Part shown: one piece after another, positions 7,847 to 16,747 of the stretch
How the letters are laid out: each line of letters opens with the position of its first letter
Numbering within the stretch: position 1 is the first letter of the stretch
Source of the DNA: Marinobacter bohaiensis
Lineage (GTDB): Bacteria > Pseudomonadota > Gammaproteobacteria > Pseudomonadales > Oleiphilaceae
Direction of reading: 5' to 3'
NCBI RefSeq assembly: GCF_003258515.1
Contig: NZ_QGEH01000002.1
Coordinates: 388,677-452,676, forward strand
Length of the DNA stretch: 64,000 bases
Translations under genes and position numbers: made by a program
Notes under the pieces: generated by a model
Seen by the model: only the letters and a program-made list of their open reading frames with translations
What the model was told of the DNA's origin: nothing
Databases searched by the model: none

Positions 7847-8911
7847 CTAGTAGATGTAGTGCAGCAGGCTGACCAGGTGGATCTGCACGCTACCCAGCCA
7901 GCTCGCCGGTCCGTCGACCGGAAACAGCTGCACCGTGGCCCGGGCGCCGGAGGGCATCTGCTCCAGCCGTTGCGGATCGCGGGTCAGTTGCAGATGCAAG
8001 CGCTGGCGTTGGGCGTCGCGCACCCAGCGGTCGGTGGACTGGGGCGTGGCCAGGGTGCCGTCGGGCAGGATCTGGCCCTGACCGGTGCCGGCGTCGATGG
8101 CCTCGACCCGGGCCGGGTACACGTCACCGGGGCGCCCGTCGAAGACCACCGAGGCGGTGTCGCCGGGCTGCACCTTGGTCAGGGATTTTTCCCGAAAATC
8201 CGCCACGATGTCGGCACGATCACCCACCAGAGCGGCCAGCGCCGTACCGGCCTTGGCGTAGGTGCCGGGCTGAACCTGGAGATTGGACACCACGCCCGGC
8301 TCTTCCGCCCGAATCTCGGTGTAGCTCAGGTTGAGCTGGGCCTGGGACAGATCGTTGCGAGCCTGGCGCAGCAGCAGATTCTGGTCGTCGGTGACGCCGC
8401 GCTGCACTTCCAGCTGCCGGACCTTGGCGCGAGCTGCCGCCACCTGGGCGCGGGCGGCGTCGTAGGCGGAACGGGCCTGGTCGGCCTGTTGCCGGGACAC
8501 ACCGCCCTGTTTGATCAGACGCTGCATGCGCCGGTGATCGCGTTCGGCCTGCTCGGACTCGGCCTGGGCGGCGGCCAGGTCAGCCTCGGCGGCGGCGATG
8601 GCGGCGTCGTATTCATCGTTCTGCACGCTGGCAGACTCCAGCGCCAGCCTGGCCTGTTCCACCGCCAGCTCGAACGGTCGCCGGTCGAGTGTGAAGAGCC
8701 GATCGCCCACCGCCACATGCTGGTTGTTGCGTACGTGAACGCTGGCCACCTGGCCGCTCACCTGGGGCGCCACCTGGACAACCGGGTGCATGACCCGGGA
8801 CTGCGGTGTCAGCGGCATCCACAGGTCGGCCATGAGGAAATAGACAAACACAACCGCAAAGGCCACCAGTGACAGGTGGACCCACCGGGCAAACTTCTGA
8901 TCCGGCGTCAT
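7847..8911 (-). CDS. HlyD/EmrA-family periplasmic adaptor protein
   Basis: A 354-residue membrane-fusion protein. One N-terminal transmembrane helix (about residues 12-32) leads to a lipoyl/barrel-sandwich half (Val-Ala-Pro-Gln-Val-Ser-Gly near 45-52) and a long Ala/Glu/Gln-rich coiled-coil hairpin (about 90-190). The second lipoyl half and a beta-barrel follow. It would bridge the DUF2955 pump and an outer-membrane channel, which is not encoded nearby. Its ATG overlaps the upstream regulator's stop by 4 bp, so regulation is shared. Confidence 0.85.
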   Translation of the reverse strand: MTPDQKFARWVHLSLVAFAVVFVYFLMADLWMPLTPQSRVMHPVVQVAPQVSGQVASVHVRNNQHVAVGDRLFTLDRRPFELAVEQARLALESASVQNDEYDAAIAAAEADLAAAQAESEQAERDHRRMQRLIKQGGVSRQQADQARSAYDAARAQVAAARAKVRQLEVQRGVTDDQNLLLRQARNDLSQAQLNLSYTEIRAEEPGVVSNLQVQPGTYAKAGTALAALVGDRADIVADFREKSLTKVQPGDTASVVFDGRPGDVYPARVEAIDAGTGQGQILPDGTLATPQSTDRWVRDAQRQRLHLQLTRDPQRLEQMPSGARATVQLFPVDGPASWLGSVQIHLVSLLHYIY

Positions 8912-9432
8912 GGTAGGGGATTCTCCTTCTGGTCCTGCTCCAGGTGGCGGCGCACGTTGGCTTCCATCAGGGTGAGCAGGTCGGCAAAGACATCGGCCTG
9001 TTGCTGGGTCACGCCCTCGCAGATCGCGGTGCGGACATCCAGGATCCGACGTTCCATCAACGCCACCCGGTCACGGCCGGTCTCGGTCAGCCACAGGCGG
9101 TGAGCGCGGCGGTCGTGGGGGTCGGGCCGGCGTTCGAGCAGGTCGAGTTCTTCCAGCTGGTTGAGGGTGCGGGTCAGCGACGGCATTTCGATTTCAAGCT
9201 CCCGGGCAAGCTGCTGCTGGCTGCAGCCTTCGCCGATCTTCACCAGGTGCACCATCACCGCCCAACGGCTCTCCGTCATCCCCAGATCGGCGACGGATTC
9301 GGTGATCGCACGCCGCCACAGTCGGTGCAGGCGCCCCAGGGCACCGCCCAGCGAGGGTTTCAGGTCGGTATGGATGGACAGGGTCAGATCGTCGTGACCG
9401 GGAAGACGGGTGTCCGTGTTGGCTTCGGACAT
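8908..9432 (-). CDS. MarR-family regulator of the efflux operon
   Basis: A 174-residue winged-helix regulator with a MarR core: a helix-turn-helix near residues 70-95 and a basic wing with Asp-Pro-His-Asp-Arg-Arg-Ala-His. As the first gene of an operon with HlyD and DUF2955 genes it resembles EmrR, which represses emrAB and is released by its ligands. Two TAGC-N2-GCTA palindromes upstream, one between the proposed -35 and -10, support autorepression. The ligand cannot be told from sequence. Confidence 0.85.
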   Translation of the reverse strand: MSEANTDTRLPGHDDLTLSIHTDLKPSLGGALGRLHRLWRRAITESVADLGMTESRWAVMVHLVKIGEGCSQQQLARELEIEMPSLTRTLNQLEELDLLERRPDPHDRRAHRLWLTETGRDRVALMERRILDVRTAICEGVTQQQADVFADLLTLMEANVRRHLEQDQKENPLP

Positions 9433-9484
9433 GAGGTGTCCTCCTGGGCTGGCGACGCATCTGGTCGCTTACAAATCATTAGTG

Positions 9485-9544
9485 TAGCAAGCTAATATAA
9501 GCCACCATTCTAACAATTTATAATTTTAGTTAGCCAGCTACCAA
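9485..9544 (-). promoter_or_regulatory. Promoter with two MarR-type operators
   Basis: Two palindromes TAGC-AA-GCTA (9485-9494) and TAGC-CA-GCTA (9531-9540) lie 46 bp apart. On the minus strand TTGGTA (9539-9544) and TATAAA (9517-9522) form a -35/-10 pair with a 16-bp gap, so one palindrome sits between them and the other downstream of the start. This is the layout expected for autorepression by the adjacent MarR protein. Confidence 0.5.
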
Positions 9545-9588
9545 TAATACGTAGATCTGCCTACCCGATATCGTGGGGATGAGGGCCG

Positions 9589-10512
9589 TTAATAAACGGG
9601 TTCGAGGACGCGCCGGGTATTCCAGGCTTCCGGCACCCCGGCCTTGAGGTGCTCGATCAGGGCGCGGGTACGGCGCGGCAATTGGCCGTGCGAATGCACC
9701 AGCCAGACGGGAAGGGCCGGCCCCAGCCATTCCGGCAGGCACAGCTGCATGGCGCCGGGGTGATGCCGGTTGCGCAGGGCTACCAGCCAGTGCGGCATCA
9801 GGCCCAACCCGCGACCGCGCACGATGGCATCGCCCTGCAGGGTGAACTGGTCGACGCGGAAGGACGGTTGCGACGGCTTCAGGGGATAGATGCCCTCACG
9901 CGGGTGATGCAGGATGACCCCGTCGGAGGCCACGCCCATCATGTCCACCCAGTCATAACGCGCCAGCTCACGGGGATGGCGCGGCTCGCCGTGGCGTTCC
10001 AGCAGTTCGGGGCTGGCATAGATGCCCTGGCTCAGGCTGCCCAACTGGATCTGTCGCATCGGACAGTCGTGCAGGGGCCCCAGCCACAGGCAGACATCAT
10101 CGCCCGGATCGCCCCGGGGCGGTTCGGTCTGGGTGCGCAGGACCACCTTCACCTCCGGATGCCGCTCCATGAAGCTTTCCACCTGGCGCGTAAACCAGCC
10201 CCGGGTAAAAGCGCTGTGGGAACGCAGGACCAGCTCACCCCGCACCTCACCGCGCAGCTCTTCCAGGGCATCCTGCCCCCTTCCGGCCAGCTCCAGGATC
10301 TCGTGACAGTAGCGGTAGAACACCTGGCCGGCCTCGGTGGGGCTCAGGCGGTTCGATTCCCGTCGCAGCAGGCTTTGGCCGATATTAGCTTCGAGCTGAC
10401 GGATGCGCCGGCTCAGGGTCGACTTGGGCAGATCCAGATCGCGGGCGCTGGCCGACAGGTTGCCGGAGCCGATGACCGCCACAAACGCTTCCAGCTCCTT
10501 CAGATCAAACAT
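9589..10512 (-). CDS. LysR-family transcriptional regulator
   Basis: A 307-residue LysR protein: winged HTH at residues 1-60 (Asp-Leu-Lys-Glu-Leu-Glu-Ala-Phe start, Leu-Ser-Arg-Arg-Ile-Arg-Gln-Leu-Glu recognition region) and a periplasmic-binding-protein-like effector domain after about residue 90. It is divergent from the TonB receptor gene with 143 bp between starts. That position may mean it controls the receptor, but LysR proteins of this dehydrogenase/porin-regulator type are not usual iron regulators, so the target is open. Confidence 0.85.
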   Translation of the reverse strand: MFDLKELEAFVAVIGSGNLSASARDLDLPKSTLSRRIRQLEANIGQSLLRRESNRLSPTEAGQVFYRYCHEILELAGRGQDALEELRGEVRGELVLRSHSAFTRGWFTRQVESFMERHPEVKVVLRTQTEPPRGDPGDDVCLWLGPLHDCPMRQIQLGSLSQGIYASPELLERHGEPRHPRELARYDWVDMMGVASDGVILHHPREGIYPLKPSQPSFRVDQFTLQGDAIVRGRGLGLMPHWLVALRNRHHPGAMQLCLPEWLGPALPVWLVHSHGQLPRRTRALIEHLKAGVPEAWNTRRVLEPVY

Positions 10513-10579
10513 TGGTTTTCCACCCCCGTTCCGGAATCTGCAACAAAGCGTTCGACTTTATCACCTGCCCACCATGAAC

Positions 10580-10598
10580 GCGAATTATTATCATTTAT
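10580..10598. promoter_or_regulatory. Fur-like box before the TonB receptor
   Basis: The 19-bp stretch matches the classical Fur box GATAATGATAATCATTATC at 13 of 19 positions on the minus strand, with an intact ATGATAAT core. It is 58 bp before the TonB receptor start, in the divergent spacer. Iron-dependent repression of the receptor is therefore likely. Counted by eye. Confidence 0.5.
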
Positions 10599-10655
10599 GA
10601 AAATTTACAGATTCTTTGCAATCCCTGTTTTTGCAATTCCTGTGCTGGAGACGCT

Positions 10656-12644
10656 ATGCCTTTACACCAAAAAAACCTCGCCGCAGCCGTCAGTGCCGCC
10701 ACGCTGGCCAGTCTGGCCATGATCCCCGGTCAGGCCTGGTCCCAGGAGTCGGACGACGATTCCACCACCCTGGCCCCGCTGGTCGTGACCGCCGCCGGCT
10801 TTGAGCAGGACGTCACCGACGCGCCCGCGTCGATCACCGTAATCGACAGCGAGAAGCTGAACAGCGGTTCCTATGAAGACATCACCGACGCCCTGCGCGA
10901 CGTGCCGGGCGTGATCGTGACCGGCGGCGGTGCCGGCGACAACGGCGCTGACATTTCCATGCGCGGCATGGGCGCCAGCTATACCCTGCTGCTGGTTGAC
11001 GGCAAACGCCAGGGTAGCCGGGAAAGCCGACCCAACGGCTCCGCCGGCTTCGAGCAGGACTGGCTGCCACCGCTGGCGTCCATCGAGCGGATCGAGGTGG
11101 TGCGCGGGCCTATGTCGACGCTGTATGGCTCCGACGCCATCGGCGGTGTCATCAACGTGATCACCCGCAAGGTGCCGCGCGAGTGGACCGGTAACGTGGA
11201 GATCAGCACCATCTACCAGGAGGATCAGGACTCCGGGAACGTCCAGCAGGCCAACTTCAACATCGGCGGGGCCCTGGTTGAGGACCTGGTGGGTCTGCAG
11301 GTGTACGGTCGCCAGTACAGCCGGGAAGAAGACGAGATCATCAACGGCTATGAAGAAAAGGACCTGCAGAGCGCCACGGCCCGCCTGTCCTTTACTCCGA
11401 CCCAGGACCAGGACTTCGTGCTGGAAGCCGGCGTCACCGACCAGCGCCGCCGCTCCAACGTGGGCGTGTCCGGCCAGGCCGACGGCTGCCGGGGCGGTTG
11501 TACCGACTCCGACAACAAGCACATCCGTCGCTACTATTCCCTGAGCCACACGGGGCGCTGGGCCATCGGCACCAGTGACAGCTACGTGCAACGCGAAGAA
11601 ACCGAAAACCAGTCGCGCGAAATCACCATCACCAACACCGTCGCCAAGACCAGCCTGGTGGTGCCCATCGCCAACCACACCGCCACCGTCGGTGCCGATT
11701 TTGAGAAAGAGGAGCTGGAAGACCAGACATCCAACCAGATTTCCGACCGCACCGAGATCGACAACGAGCGCTGGGCCGTCTTCGCCGAGGATGAATGGCA
11801 GATGACCGACAGCTTCGCCCTGACCGGCGGCGTGCGCATGGACGACGACGAGAACTACGGCAGCAACATCAGCCCACGTCTCTACGGCGTCTGGCGCTTC
11901 GCCGAAGCCTGGACCCTGAAGGGTGGCGTTTCCACCGGCTACCGCGCACCCAGCCTGCGGGAAATCACGCCGGACTGGGGCCAGACCAGCCGCGGCGGTA
12001 ACGTCTACGGCAACCCGGATCTGGAACCGGAGACCTCGCTCAACAAGGAAATCGGACTGCACTACAACGATTTCGCGACCGGCCTGAACGGCTCGGTGAC
12101 CGTGTTCCACAACGACTTCGACGACAAGATCACCCGCGTCGCCTGCCCGCAGACGATCTGCGACGCCGGCCCCAACCAGTTCGGTTCCGATCCCACCTAC
12201 CGCATCAACGTGGACGAGGCCGTGACCCAGGGCGTGGAAGTCAGCCTCGGCGCGCCGCTGACCGACACCCTGGAGGCGAACGTCAGCTACACCTATACCG
12301 ATTCCGAACAGAAATCCGGCGAGTACGAAGGCGAGCCGCTGACCCAATTGCCCAAACATCTGGCCACCCTGGGCCTGGACTGGGAGGCCTCCAATCGCGT
12401 CAAACCGTGGCTGCGCGTGACTTACCGTGGCGAGGAAAGCAACCCGACCACCGGACCATCACAAAGCTCCACCATCGCGCCGTCCTACACCTTCGTCGAC
12501 AGCGGCCTGACCTTCGCCGTCACCGAGCAGGCCACCATCAAGGCTGGCGTCTACAACCTGTTCGACGAGGACGTGAACTATGACGAGTACGGCTACACCG
12601 AGGACGGCCGCCGCTACTGGCTGGCCCTGAACGTCGGTTTCTAA
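10656..12644 (+). CDS. TonB-dependent ferric catecholate-type siderophore receptor
   Basis: A 662-residue outer-membrane receptor of the CirA/IrgA/FepA group. It has a signal peptide (to about residue 29), a TonB box region with Leu-Val-Val-Thr-Ala (about 43-47), a plug domain with the conserved Ile-Glu-Arg-Ile-Glu-Val-Val-Arg-Gly-Pro-Met-Ser segment and Gly-Gly-Val-Ile-Asn-Val-Ile-Thr, and a 22-strand barrel that ends in the usual aromatic residue (Phe662). Two extracellular-loop cysteine pairs are visible. The short length and the Ile-Arg-Gly-like loops fit catecholate receptors. A Fur-like box lies upstream and an ABC importer downstream. The siderophore is unknown. Confidence 0.88.
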   Translation: MPLHQKNLAAAVSAATLASLAMIPGQAWSQESDDDSTTLAPLVVTAAGFEQDVTDAPASITVIDSEKLNSGSYEDITDALRDVPGVIVTGGGAGDNGADISMRGMGASYTLLLVDGKRQGSRESRPNGSAGFEQDWLPPLASIERIEVVRGPMSTLYGSDAIGGVINVITRKVPREWTGNVEISTIYQEDQDSGNVQQANFNIGGALVEDLVGLQVYGRQYSREEDEIINGYEEKDLQSATARLSFTPTQDQDFVLEAGVTDQRRRSNVGVSGQADGCRGGCTDSDNKHIRRYYSLSHTGRWAIGTSDSYVQREETENQSREITITNTVAKTSLVVPIANHTATVGADFEKEELEDQTSNQISDRTEIDNERWAVFAEDEWQMTDSFALTGGVRMDDDENYGSNISPRLYGVWRFAEAWTLKGGVSTGYRAPSLREITPDWGQTSRGGNVYGNPDLEPETSLNKEIGLHYNDFATGLNGSVTVFHNDFDDKITRVACPQTICDAGPNQFGSDPTYRINVDEAVTQGVEVSLGAPLTDTLEANVSYTYTDSEQKSGEYEGEPLTQLPKHLATLGLDWEASNRVKPWLRVTYRGEESNPTTGPSQSSTIAPSYTFVDSGLTFAVTEQATIKAGVYNLFDEDVNYDEYGYTEDGRRYWLALNVGF

Positions 12645-12733
12645 CCGACGTAAGGACTCTGTAAAGATCGGCGCCTGCGGCGCGCTATCCGGCCGCTTCT
12701 GGTAGGATAGGCCCGCAGGCTTTCCAAACGCGA

Positions 12734-13699
12734 ATGGGAAACATCAGCACTATGACATCGAATCATCCGGCCCGCCGCGGGCTCAGCCTTGTTTTCAGCC
12801 TCGCCATGGCCTTTGGCGCCGGGCATGCCTTTGCGGAAGCCCGCACCCTGGACACCGCCTACGGCCCGGTCACGGTCGACGGCGATGTGGAGCGTGTGGT
12901 CACTCTTTACGAAGGCGCCCTGGACAGCGCCTACGCGGTTGGCGTCGAACCGGTGGGCGCGATCATGACCCGCGGCGGCGACAGCGTCGCCACCTATCTG
13001 CAGGATCGCGCCGACGGCATCAACATCGTCGGCACCGCCCGCGAAACCAATCTGGAAGCCGTGGTCGCCCTGCAGCCGGACATCATCCTGGCGTCCTCCC
13101 GACTGCCCAAAGAGCAATACGACCTGCTGTCGAAAGTCGCCCCGACCCTGGTTCCGACCACCAGCGGTTTCAAACCGGACAACTGGCGCGCGGAAGCCGA
13201 GTTCTTCGCCAAGGCGCTGGACAAGGAAGACGAGATGCAGCAGGCCCTGACGGACGTGGACGCCCATATCGCCGAGGTAGCCCGGACCGTCGAGGCGCGC
13301 ATTCCGGCCGACGAACGCGACGCAGTACTCGCCCGCTGGATGCCCCAGGGCCCGCTGATCATGGCTTCGACCCTGTTCTCCACCGGCCTGCTGGAAGCCA
13401 CCGGCTTCACCGTCGGCGACGCCGGTGCGGTCAAGGCCAACCGCCCGCACAGCTCGCCGCTGAGCCAGGAGAACCTGAACCTGATGGACGGCGACTGGCT
13501 GTTCCTGGCCACCCTCAACACCGAAGGCCGCGACGCCCTCGCCGCCGCCGAGAAATCGCCGGCCTACAACCGCCTGTCGGTGGTCGAGAAAGGCCACGTG
13601 ATTCCGGTGGACGGACAGATCTGGACCAGCGCCACGGGCCCGCTGGCGGCGCAATCCATCCTCGACACCATTGAGAGCCAGTTGCCCGATGCCCGGTAA
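12734..13699 (+). CDS. Iron-siderophore ABC transporter substrate-binding protein (FecB-like)
   Basis: A 321-residue periplasmic binding protein of cluster A-8 (two lobes joined by a long helix). A signal peptide ends near residue 35 (His-Ala-Phe-Ala-Glu-Ala). The N-lobe begins with a Val-Glu-Arg-Val-Val-Thr-Leu strand and contains Leu-Gln-Pro-Asp-Ile-Ile-Leu-Ala, typical of FecB/FhuD relatives. The ATG at 12734 has a weak ribosome site; an in-frame ATG at 12752 is also possible. It is followed 6 bp later by the first permease, so it is the natural partner of this importer. Confidence 0.85.
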   Translation: MGNISTMTSNHPARRGLSLVFSLAMAFGAGHAFAEARTLDTAYGPVTVDGDVERVVTLYEGALDSAYAVGVEPVGAIMTRGGDSVATYLQDRADGINIVGTARETNLEAVVALQPDIILASSRLPKEQYDLLSKVAPTLVPTTSGFKPDNWRAEAEFFAKALDKEDEMQQALTDVDAHIAEVARTVEARIPADERDAVLARWMPQGPLIMASTLFSTGLLEATGFTVGDAGAVKANRPHSSPLSQENLNLMDGDWLFLATLNTEGRDALAAAEKSPAYNRLSVVEKGHVIPVDGQIWTSATGPLAAQSILDTIESQLPDAR

Positions 13700-13705
13700 T
13701 TCGTA

Positions 13706-14737
13706 ATGCGGTCCAGGCTATTCGCCGCAAGGCGCAGATACCGTCTGCGCCAACCGTTGATCCCGTTGCTGCTGGCGACGGGATTTTTGCTGTTGGGGGT
13801 CTGCCTCGCCAGCCTGCTACTGGGGGCGGGCTCCGTATCGCCCGCCGACGCCATCCAGGTACTGGCCGGGCAGGGCAGCGACGAGGCCCGTTTCATCGTC
13901 ACCGAATTACGCCTGCCGCGCACCCTGGTGGGGCTGGCGGTGGGTATCGCCCTGGGCATCGCCGGCGCGCTGATGCAATCGGTGGCGCGCAACCCCCTGG
14001 CCGAGCCCGGGTTATTGGGCATCAGTGCCGGCAGCGCCTTTGCCGTCGCCGTGGCCCTGGTGCTGGGCGCCAGCGCCGCTACCCTGACCGTCGCCGTGGC
14101 CCAGTTCGGCGCCCTGTGCGGCTGCCTGTTCGCCCTGGGCGCGGCGCGCCTGCAGGGCGTCGGCAACGACCCGATCCGCCTGGTGCTGGCCGGTGCCGCG
14201 CTGTCGAGCCTGCTGATCGCGCTCACATCCCTGTTGCTGTTGTTCGATGAACGCGCCGCCGACGAGATCCGCTTCTGGGTTACCGGCAGCGTCGCCGGCC
14301 GCAACCTTGATTCACTGATGCGGGTCATACCGTCGTTCAGTGTGGCGGCGCTGATCACCCTGTTGATCGCCCGCCCGCTGGCTTCCCTGGCGCTGGGCGA
14401 GCGGGTGGCGGTGGGCCTGGGGCACCGCCCGGGGCGTATCCGCCTGCTGGTGGTGATCGCCGTGGCGCTGCTGGTGGGCGGTGCCACCGCCATGGCCGGG
14501 CCGATCGTGTTCGTGGGCCTGGTGGTGCCGTTTGCCGCCCGCGCCCTGGCCGGTCCGGATATCCGCCGCACCCTGTGGTTGTGTCTGCCCATCGGTCCGA
14601 TCGTGGTCATCGGCGCGGACGTGCTGTCGCGCCTGATCGCCGCGCCCACGGAACTGCCGCTGGGCGTGCTGACTGCCCTGATCGGCGCCCCGGTGCTGCT
14701 GGCCATTGTCCGCGCCCGTCGTCTCCCTTCGCTCTAA
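13706..14737 (+). CDS. FecCD-family siderophore ABC permease, first subunit
   Basis: A 343-residue polytopic permease with about nine to ten transmembrane helices of the BtuC/FecCD type. Characteristic motifs are Glu-Leu-Arg-Leu-Pro-Arg-Thr-Leu near residues 68-75, the Gly-Ala-Leu-Met-Gln-Ser segment near 92, Asn-Pro-Leu-Ala-Glu-Pro, and a Gly-Pro-Ile-Val-Phe-Val-Gly-Leu-Val-Val-Pro segment near 270 that meets the ATPase. It forms a heterodimer with the next gene's product and moves ferric siderophore across the inner membrane. It starts 6 bp after the binding-protein gene. Confidence 0.88.
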   Translation: MRSRLFAARRRYRLRQPLIPLLLATGFLLLGVCLASLLLGAGSVSPADAIQVLAGQGSDEARFIVTELRLPRTLVGLAVGIALGIAGALMQSVARNPLAEPGLLGISAGSAFAVAVALVLGASAATLTVAVAQFGALCGCLFALGAARLQGVGNDPIRLVLAGAALSSLLIALTSLLLLFDERAADEIRFWVTGSVAGRNLDSLMRVIPSFSVAALITLLIARPLASLALGERVAVGLGHRPGRIRLLVVIAVALLVGGATAMAGPIVFVGLVVPFAARALAGPDIRRTLWLCLPIGPIVVIGADVLSRLIAAPTELPLGVLTALIGAPVLLAIVRARRLPSL

Positions 14738-14755
14738 CCGGTCACTGAACAGTCT

Positions 14756-15850
14756 ATGGATCTGTCCCACCCCGTCATGCCCCGGCCCACCGACCGGCCG
14801 CCCGCCCCCGATGGCTACTGGCGCCTGCGCCTTTCGACCACCGCCCGAGGCTGGAACCTGCTGCTGGACAAGCGCTCGGTCGCCGTCAACGGAGTGTTGC
14901 TGATCGTGCTGATCGTTGCGGCGCTGGCCTCCCTGTCGCTGGGCACGGTCAAACTGTCGCCGCTGGAAACCCTGCACGCGCTGATGGGCCAGGGGGCCAC
15001 CATGAGCCAGTTCGTGGTGCAGGAACTGCGCCTGCAGCGGGTATTGGCCGGCATCGCCACCGGCGCGGCCCTGGCTCTGAGCGGCTGCCTGATGCAGACC
15101 CTGGCGCGCAACCGGCTGGCCACCCCCGGCATCATCGGCATCGACAACGCCGCCACGGCCTTTGCTGTCGCTTCGGTGGTCAGCGCCGGCATCGCCATCG
15201 CCCCTTCGGCCATGTCTCTGGCCGGGGCCGCCACGGCCACCGCCCTGGCGTTCGGCCTGGCCGGCGGCAGCGGCACCCGGGGGTATCGTTTCATCGTCGC
15301 CGGCCTGGGCATTGGTGCCGTCGCCGGGGCGGTGACCCAAGTGATGCTGAGCCGGGTGGCGATCGACACCGCCAACGCGGCCTATCCCTGGACCGTGGGC
15401 AGCCTCAACGCCCGCGAGCCGCTGTCCACGGCCATTCTGGGCGCAGGGCTCGCTCTGGGTCTCATGGGTGCGATCTACCTGGGGCGCTACCTGCGCATCC
15501 TGCAGTTCTCCGACCAGGTGGCCGTGGGTCTCGGCATCCGCCTGCGCCAGGTCCGCTTCGCCGGGTTGTTCCTGTCGGTGGTGCTGACCGGCCTGGCGGT
15601 GGCCGTGGCCGGCCCGGTGGGCATGGTGGCGCTGCTGGGCCCGGAGGCCGCACGCGCGCTGTGTCGCTACCGGGGCGTGCCGCTGCTGGCCTCGGCCCTG
15701 GCCGGCGCCATCGTCATGGTGCTGGCGGACCTGACGGGGCGGATCATGCTCGCCCCCATCGAAATTCCGGTCGGTATCGTCACCGCCATCGTCGGCAGTC
15801 CTTACCTCTTGTGGATTCTGCTGCGCCGTTCCCCGAGGAGTCATCTATGA
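14756..15850 (+). CDS. FecCD-family siderophore ABC permease, second subunit
   Basis: A 364-residue paralogue of the preceding permease with a longer N-terminal cytoplasmic extension (about 40 residues, Pro-rich). Signature segments are Glu-Leu-Arg-Leu-Gln-Arg-Val-Leu, Gly-Cys-Leu-Met-Gln-Thr, and Gly-Pro-Val-Gly-Met-Val-Ala-Leu near the C-terminus. The stop overlaps the ATPase start by 4 bp (ATGA). Together they form a two-permease, one-ATPase importer as in FepDGC or VctDGC. Confidence 0.88.
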   Translation: MDLSHPVMPRPTDRPPAPDGYWRLRLSTTARGWNLLLDKRSVAVNGVLLIVLIVAALASLSLGTVKLSPLETLHALMGQGATMSQFVVQELRLQRVLAGIATGAALALSGCLMQTLARNRLATPGIIGIDNAATAFAVASVVSAGIAIAPSAMSLAGAATATALAFGLAGGSGTRGYRFIVAGLGIGAVAGAVTQVMLSRVAIDTANAAYPWTVGSLNAREPLSTAILGAGLALGLMGAIYLGRYLRILQFSDQVAVGLGIRLRQVRFAGLFLSVVLTGLAVAVAGPVGMVALLGPEAARALCRYRGVPLLASALAGAIVMVLADLTGRIMLAPIEIPVGIVTAIVGSPYLLWILLRRSPRSHL

Positions 15851-16710
15851 GCCATTTCCTGGCCACCCCGTTCCGGCAGATCGATCTGCAGGCCAGCGCA
15901 CTGGGCCTGGCGCACGGCCCGCACACGATCATCGACGATCTCGACCTGACCCTCAAACCCGGGGCGGTCACGGCCATCGTCGGGCCCAACGGTTGCGGCA
16001 AGTCGACCCTGCTCAACGGCCTGGCCCGGGTCCACGCCCCGTCCAACGGCGTGGTTCTGCTGGACGGCAAGGACATCCACCGGCGCCCGTCGCGGGAAGT
16101 GGCCCAGGAGATCGCCCTGCTGCCCCAGGACAACGCCGCGCCGGAAGGCCTGACCGTGTCCGACCTGATCCGCTTCGGCCGCCAGCCCCACCAGGGCTGG
16201 CTGCGCCAGTGGTCCGGCGACGACCGCGACGCGGTGGAGCGGGCGCTGGTCGCGGCCGACCTGGAGAGCCTGCGTCACCGTTCCCTGGACACCCTGTCCG
16301 GCGGCCAGCGCCAGCGCGCCTGGATCGCCATGGCCATCGCCCAGTCGACGCCCCTGCTGCTGCTGGACGAGCCCACCTCCGCCCTGGACCTGGGCCACCA
16401 GATCGAAGTGTTCGAGCTGATCCGCGAGCTGTCGGAGCAGGGCAAGACGGTGGTGATGGTGGTGCACGACCTGGTCAGCGCCTGTCGCTACGCCGATGAG
16501 CTGGTGGCCATGCGCGAAGGCGCCATCATCGCCCAGGGCGCGCCCTCGGACGTACTGACGGAAGACCTGGTGCGGGAACTCTACGGGGTGAACTGCCAAG
16601 TAGTGCCGGACCCGGCCTGCGGCAGCCCGATGCTGGTGAACGTGCGGCGGGTGGGGAAGGAGAATCGAACGAGAGGGGCGGCAAAAACGCCGCACCCGAG
16701 CGTCGAATAA
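15847..16710 (+). CDS. Siderophore ABC transporter ATP-binding protein
   Basis: A 287-residue ATPase of the FepC/FecE type. Walker A is Gly-Pro-Asn-Gly-Cys-Gly-Lys-Ser-Thr (about residues 48-56), the signature is Leu-Ser-Gly-Gly-Gln-Arg-Gln-Arg, and Walker B is Leu-Leu-Leu-Leu-Asp-Glu-Pro-Thr. The H-loop lies in Val-Val-His-Asp-Leu. The ATG at 15847, with AGGAG upstream and ATGA overlap with the permease, is preferred over a longer in-frame reading from 15661. The last 25 residues are a basic, poorly conserved tail. Confidence 0.9.
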   Translation: MSHFLATPFRQIDLQASALGLAHGPHTIIDDLDLTLKPGAVTAIVGPNGCGKSTLLNGLARVHAPSNGVVLLDGKDIHRRPSREVAQEIALLPQDNAAPEGLTVSDLIRFGRQPHQGWLRQWSGDDRDAVERALVAADLESLRHRSLDTLSGGQRQRAWIAMAIAQSTPLLLLDEPTSALDLGHQIEVFELIRELSEQGKTVVMVVHDLVSACRYADELVAMREGAIIAQGAPSDVLTEDLVRELYGVNCQVVPDPACGSPMLVNVRRVGKENRTRGAAKTPHPSVE

Positions 16711-16747
16711 CGCCGGGCACGGCCAATCAAGAAAGACGCAGTTCGAT

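Noticed and set aside
10662..12359. Very long leftward open frame opposite the TonB receptor gene
   Set aside because: High-GC codon bias makes long antisense frames. Its product is His/Val/Gly-rich without motifs, and the receptor on the other strand is clear.
14312..15844. Leftward 510-codon frame across the permease genes
   Set aside because: Product is Gln/His/Arg repeat-like low-complexity sequence, the usual mirror of Leu/Ala-rich membrane genes.
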